Below, in pieces: positions 49,151 to 52,123 of a stretch of 52,123 nt of DNA; position 1 is the first letter of the stretch; each line of letters starts with the position of its first letter. The notes below the pieces were generated by a model. It ran no database searches. It was given only the letters and a program-made list of their open reading frames with translations, and was not told the DNA's origin. This DNA is from Roseburia sp. 1XD42-69 (GTDB lineage Bacteria > Bacillota > Clostridia > Lachnospirales > Lachnospiraceae), in assembly GCF_003612565.1 (NCBI RefSeq), contig NZ_RAZG01000025.1, forward strand, positions 1-52,123, written 5' to 3'. A program made the translations under genes and the position numbers.

Positions 49151-52018
49151 TTAATTTTCCAGCCACTTATTCAGCGCATTCATAAGCTGGGAAAAATCCA
49201 GTGGTTTTGCAATGTGCTGGTTCATCCCCGCATTCATGGCAGTCTGTACATCCTCCGCAAAGGCATTGGCTGTCATAGCGATAATGGGAATCTTTTTCAG
49301 GTCTTTTCTGTCTGTGGCACGGATTGCCCTGGCTGCCTCATATCCATTCATCACAGGCATCTGGACGTCCATGAATACAAGGTCGTAATACCCAGGTTCG
49401 ATATCAATCAAAGTGTTCACCGCCTGGCTTCCATCCCATACATGGTCTACCATAAGCCCTGTGTTCTCTAAAATTTCCTGTGCAATCTCCGCATTAATCT
49501 CATTGTCCTCCACCAAGAGCACACGCCTTCCGGTAAAATCCTGCCGGCTTTCCTGCTCCTGCTCCTTTTCCCCGGAGATTTCCTCTCCCACAAGACTGCG
49601 GAAGAGATACAGCAATCTGGACTTAAACAAGGGCTTGCTGATAAATGCATCCACCCCTGCCGCCCTGGCCTCCATCTCGATTTCTGTCCAGTCATAGGCG
49701 GAGAGAATAATAATCGTAACATCATCCCCCACCAGCCTTCGGATTTCCTTTGCCGTGGCAGCACTGTTCATTCCAGACATCTGCAATCCCAGAATCACAG
49801 CAAAATATTGGGTGCCAGACTCCATGGACGTTCTGACTTTTTCTACCGCTTCCTCACCGGTCAGCGCCCACTCACCGCTCATCCCAAGTTCCTTTAACAT
49901 CTGACAGGCGCTCTCGCAGGCATCTTTCTCGTCATCCGCCACAAGAACCGGGAGATTTAAAAACTGTTCATAATTCACTTCCGACACTTCCTGAAGCTTT
50001 AAGTAAATGGTCACAATAAATTTTGACCCCTTGCCAAGCTCACTCTCCACTTTTACATCCCCGCCCATCATGCGGATAATGTTCAGAGTGATAGCCAATC
50101 CCAGACCTGTCCCCTGCACCTTATTGTGGCTGGATTCATCTGCCCTGGAAAAAGGCTCAAAAATATGCTCCAAAAATCCCGGCGACATGCCGATTCCGTT
50201 GTCCTCAAAGACAAACTCATAGCAGCCTACCTTGGGCTGATTCGTAACTTTTTCTGATATGGTAAGAGAAATCTTTCCATGTTCCGGGGTATATTTCACC
50301 GCATTCCCCATGATATTTACAAATGCCTGCTGAATATGGAGTCTATCCCCAACCACGTCCTCGTGTTCCACATTCTGGATAGCCACTTTCAGCTCATGCC
50401 CCTTGGCATCCAGCTGGGGACGCACCATAACCAAAAGATTGTCAATGAGCTCCGGAAGATTAATCTCCTCCTCCGTAAGTTCCATTTTTCCAGATTCAAT
50501 CTTGCTCATATCCAGAACTTCATTAATCAATGTCAAAAGATGTTTGCTGGAACTTGTCACCTTCGCCAGGCAATCCGCCACCCGTTCTTTGTCGTCCAGA
50601 TGAGTTGCCGCAATGGCCGTCATTCCGATAATGGCATTCATGGGAGTTCTGATATCATGGCTCATGTGGGAAAGGAAATCAGATTTCGCCTGATTTGCCC
50701 GGTTAGCGGCCTCATAGGCGTCTTTTAAAGCCTGCTTAGACTTTTGTTCCATCATTCTCTCTTCCGTGATATCCACGGCACTTACAAAAGCAAGAACGTG
50801 GCCGTTTTCGCTGTTCTCTGATAAAAGTGCGGTAATCCTGGTATATTTGTCCTCAGAAGGATTACTGTATTCCAATTCCAATCTGGACTCACCCTGCCGG
50901 AAACGTGAAATGACTTCCTCACAGTTTAACGTATCTGCCACGTTGGCATGTAAAAACTGCGGGGACATGACACGTATCCACTCCTGAATCATCAAATCAA
51001 ATCTTGCGGGCACTGAAAGTTCCAGTTTGCGCAAAAGATTAAATCCCTGTTTTGTGATAAATTCCCGCCGAATAATCCCCTCCGTCACATCAAAGGAGAA
51101 AGAAAACTCACAGTTTGCCATCAGGGCATCCCTGTACTGCTTCCTTTCCTGGGATAAAAGATCCGTCAATGCGGATTGTTCCGTAATGTCCAAAAGGGAA
51201 CTTAAGATAAAACGTGTGCCGTCGTCAAACTCCAGCAGTTTTGTGTGAGCCTGAATCTTATAAATCTCCCCGTCCTTCATACGGGTACGGAACACGTAGG
51301 TAACACCGTCTCCTGATTCCTTGAGAAGCCGGATAACAGACTGGATTTCCCCAAAATCTTCCTCCACCACCTTATCTCTTGTCAGGTGATGAAATACTCC
51401 CTCCACAGACTCCTGCTCAATCCCGAAAAGCCTTTTGGCCTCCTCATTCATCATCAAAACCGTATGGTCCGGGATGCTGTAAGCCAGCACGCCGGAATTT
51501 AAAGAACCCACCATCTGTGCCAGCATATCCAGGGTATTTTTAATCTTCATGTTTCCTTTTTCCACCTCTGTCACATCCTGGAGCAGGCTGTAATAGAGAT
51601 AATATCCGTGAGGGTCAAGAACCTTCATCCCACTGTCCAAAATCCATTTCAGAGTTCCGTCTTTCGCCCTAACACGGTATTTAACGGCATAGGTATCTCC
51701 CACTTTGAAATCCTTGCGTTTGTACGTCACAAGAAGATGCCTGTCAGGGGTATAACAGTTATCCATAGTGTTTCCCCTGGAAACTTCCATATATTCATCC
51801 ACCGTATAACCCTGAATGGCAGCTGCTGACTCGCTCACATATTTAATAGAAAGCTTTTCATCATCCTGGCTGATTTTGATTCCCCCTGTAACCCCATGGA
51901 GCACTGTCTCCAACAAAAGTTTCAATTCCGCATTCTTGTCTATATGCTGTCTGAAGATCTTACGCTCCCTCTCGATTTCTCTTTGTACCCTCTCTTCTAA
52001 GTGTTTTTCTCCCTGCAT
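49151..52018 (-). CDS. Hybrid sensor histidine kinase (PAS x3, HisKA, HATPase, REC x2)
   Basis: About 955 residues with no membrane segment, so cytoplasmic. A coiled N-terminus leads to three PAS-like domains (about 35-155, 165-285, 300-420). HisKA follows with H454 in LSHMSHDIRTPMN, then HATPase_c with the N, G1 and G2 boxes (FVNIMGNAVKYTPEHG; EDNGIGM; GTGLGLAI). The first receiver (about 690-810) keeps D695/D696 and K795, but the phosphorylatable Asp is Gly744 (ILGLQMSGM). The second (about 832-950) is canonical, with D884 in FMDVQMPVMNG. The start at 52018 is preferred because GAGGG lies upstream; GTG at 52030 is the alternative. No separate response regulator is in view. Confidence 0.92.
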   Translation of the reverse strand: MQGEKHLEERVQREIERERKIFRQHIDKNAELKLLLETVLHGVTGGIKISQDDEKLSIKYVSESAAAIQGYTVDEYMEVSRGNTMDNCYTPDRHLLVTYKRKDFKVGDTYAVKYRVRAKDGTLKWILDSGMKVLDPHGYYLYYSLLQDVTEVEKGNMKIKNTLDMLAQMVGSLNSGVLAYSIPDHTVLMMNEEAKRLFGIEQESVEGVFHHLTRDKVVEEDFGEIQSVIRLLKESGDGVTYVFRTRMKDGEIYKIQAHTKLLEFDDGTRFILSSLLDITEQSALTDLLSQERKQYRDALMANCEFSFSFDVTEGIIRREFITKQGFNLLRKLELSVPARFDLMIQEWIRVMSPQFLHANVADTLNCEEVISRFRQGESRLELEYSNPSEDKYTRITALLSENSENGHVLAFVSAVDITEERMMEQKSKQALKDAYEAANRANQAKSDFLSHMSHDIRTPMNAIIGMTAIAATHLDDKERVADCLAKVTSSSKHLLTLINEVLDMSKIESGKMELTEEEINLPELIDNLLVMVRPQLDAKGHELKVAIQNVEHEDVVGDRLHIQQAFVNIMGNAVKYTPEHGKISLTISEKVTNQPKVGCYEFVFEDNGIGMSPGFLEHIFEPFSRADESSHNKVQGTGLGLAITLNIIRMMGGDVKVESELGKGSKFIVTIYLKLQEVSEVNYEQFLNLPVLVADDEKDACESACQMLKELGMSGEWALTGEEAVEKVRTSMESGTQYFAVILGLQMSGMNSAATAKEIRRLVGDDVTIIILSAYDWTEIEMEARAAGVDAFISKPLFKSRLLYLFRSLVGEEISGEKEQEQESRQDFTGRRVLLVEDNEINAEIAQEILENTGLMVDHVWDGSQAVNTLIDIEPGYYDLVFMDVQMPVMNGYEAARAIRATDRKDLKKIPIIAMTANAFAEDVQTAMNAGMNQHIAKPLDFSQLMNALNKWLEN

Positions 52019-52052
52019 CTCTTCCCTCACCTTTGTTCAATTATGCCTTTAT

Positions 52053-52081
52053 ATTATAAACTGATAAGGAGTGAAATACAA
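52053..52081 (-). promoter_or_regulatory. Sigma-A promoter of the hybrid kinase
   Basis: Minus strand TTGTAT (52076-52081), a 17-base spacer and a perfect TATAAT (52053-52058). The start would be near 52046, leaving about a 28-base leader. Nothing else is seen in 52082-52123. Confidence 0.7.
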
Positions 52082-52123
52082 GGGAGAATCTTCAAGAAAA
52101 TCCCTCTTTAAAGTCTGACATTT

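Overview
The window reads as chromosome of an anaerobic gut Firmicute of the Lachnospiraceae type (Blautia/Ruminococcus gnavus-like). The basis is a fused alpha-galactosidase/sucrose kinase (AgaSK) inside the raffinose-cluster layout known from R. gnavus, a monomeric [FeFe] hydrogenase, a secG-rnr-smpB-ssrA block, strong AGGAGG-type ribosome binding sites and sigma-A promoters. The genus is inferred, not proven.

Layout. 0.1-8.4 kb: raffinose/sucrose-phosphate cluster agaE-F-G-SK-gtfA (minus) with a divergent AraC regulator. 8.6-14.5 kb: a frameshifted small gene, a P-loop kinase, a cell-wall amidase, lysA, an [FeFe] hydrogenase with a small partner, a GNAT enzyme and a small conserved protein. 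14.5-22.2 kb: an MFS transporter and a tight tetrapyrrole operon (hemA, precorrin-2 dehydrogenase, hemC, cobA-hemD fusion, hemB, hemL) that makes uroporphyrinogen III and siroheme/corrinoid precursors. 22.2-25.4 kb: a membrane c-di-GMP protein with three GGDEF-like domains and one EAL. 25.6-29.2 kb: a heterodimeric ABC exporter with a terminator hairpin against its start codon. 29.4-29.8 kb: a lipoprotein ending in a phosphomannose-isomerase-like tail. 30.1-35.9 kb: phosphohexomutase, AraC, LacI and a second GH36 alpha-galactosidase. 36.2-39.1 kb: a soluble chemoreceptor-like protein, an HD phosphohydrolase, a decayed regulator remnant and a PadR/DUF2812 pair. 39.2-44.9 kb: galacturonate catabolism (uxaC, LacI-type regulator, uxaA, uxaB) around a twin-operator divergent promoter. 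45.0-49.1 kb: HIT protein, tmRNA, smpB, rnr, secG. 49.2-52.0 kb: hybrid histidine kinase with one receiver lacking its phosphorylatable Asp.

The metabolic genes fit a plant-glycan forager: alpha-galactosides are imported and split by AgaSK or the second GH36, sucrose is phosphorylated and cleaved by phosphorolysis, glucose phosphates pass through the phosphohexomutase, pectin-derived galacturonate goes to 2-keto-3-deoxygluconate, and hydrogenase handles excess reductant.

Four genes (at about 8.68, 30.80, 31.96 and 38.86 kb) each carry a single-base frameshift, three of them in homopolymers. One inserted or deleted base restores a full-length product each time, so sequencing or assembly error must be excluded before calling them pseudogenes. 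The most unusual items are the lipoprotein with the ManA-like tail, the hairpin/promoter arrangement ahead of the ABC exporter, the structured spacer between uxaB and the HIT gene, and the degenerate signalling domains. No CRISPR array, insertion sequence, rRNA or ordinary tRNA gene was seen.
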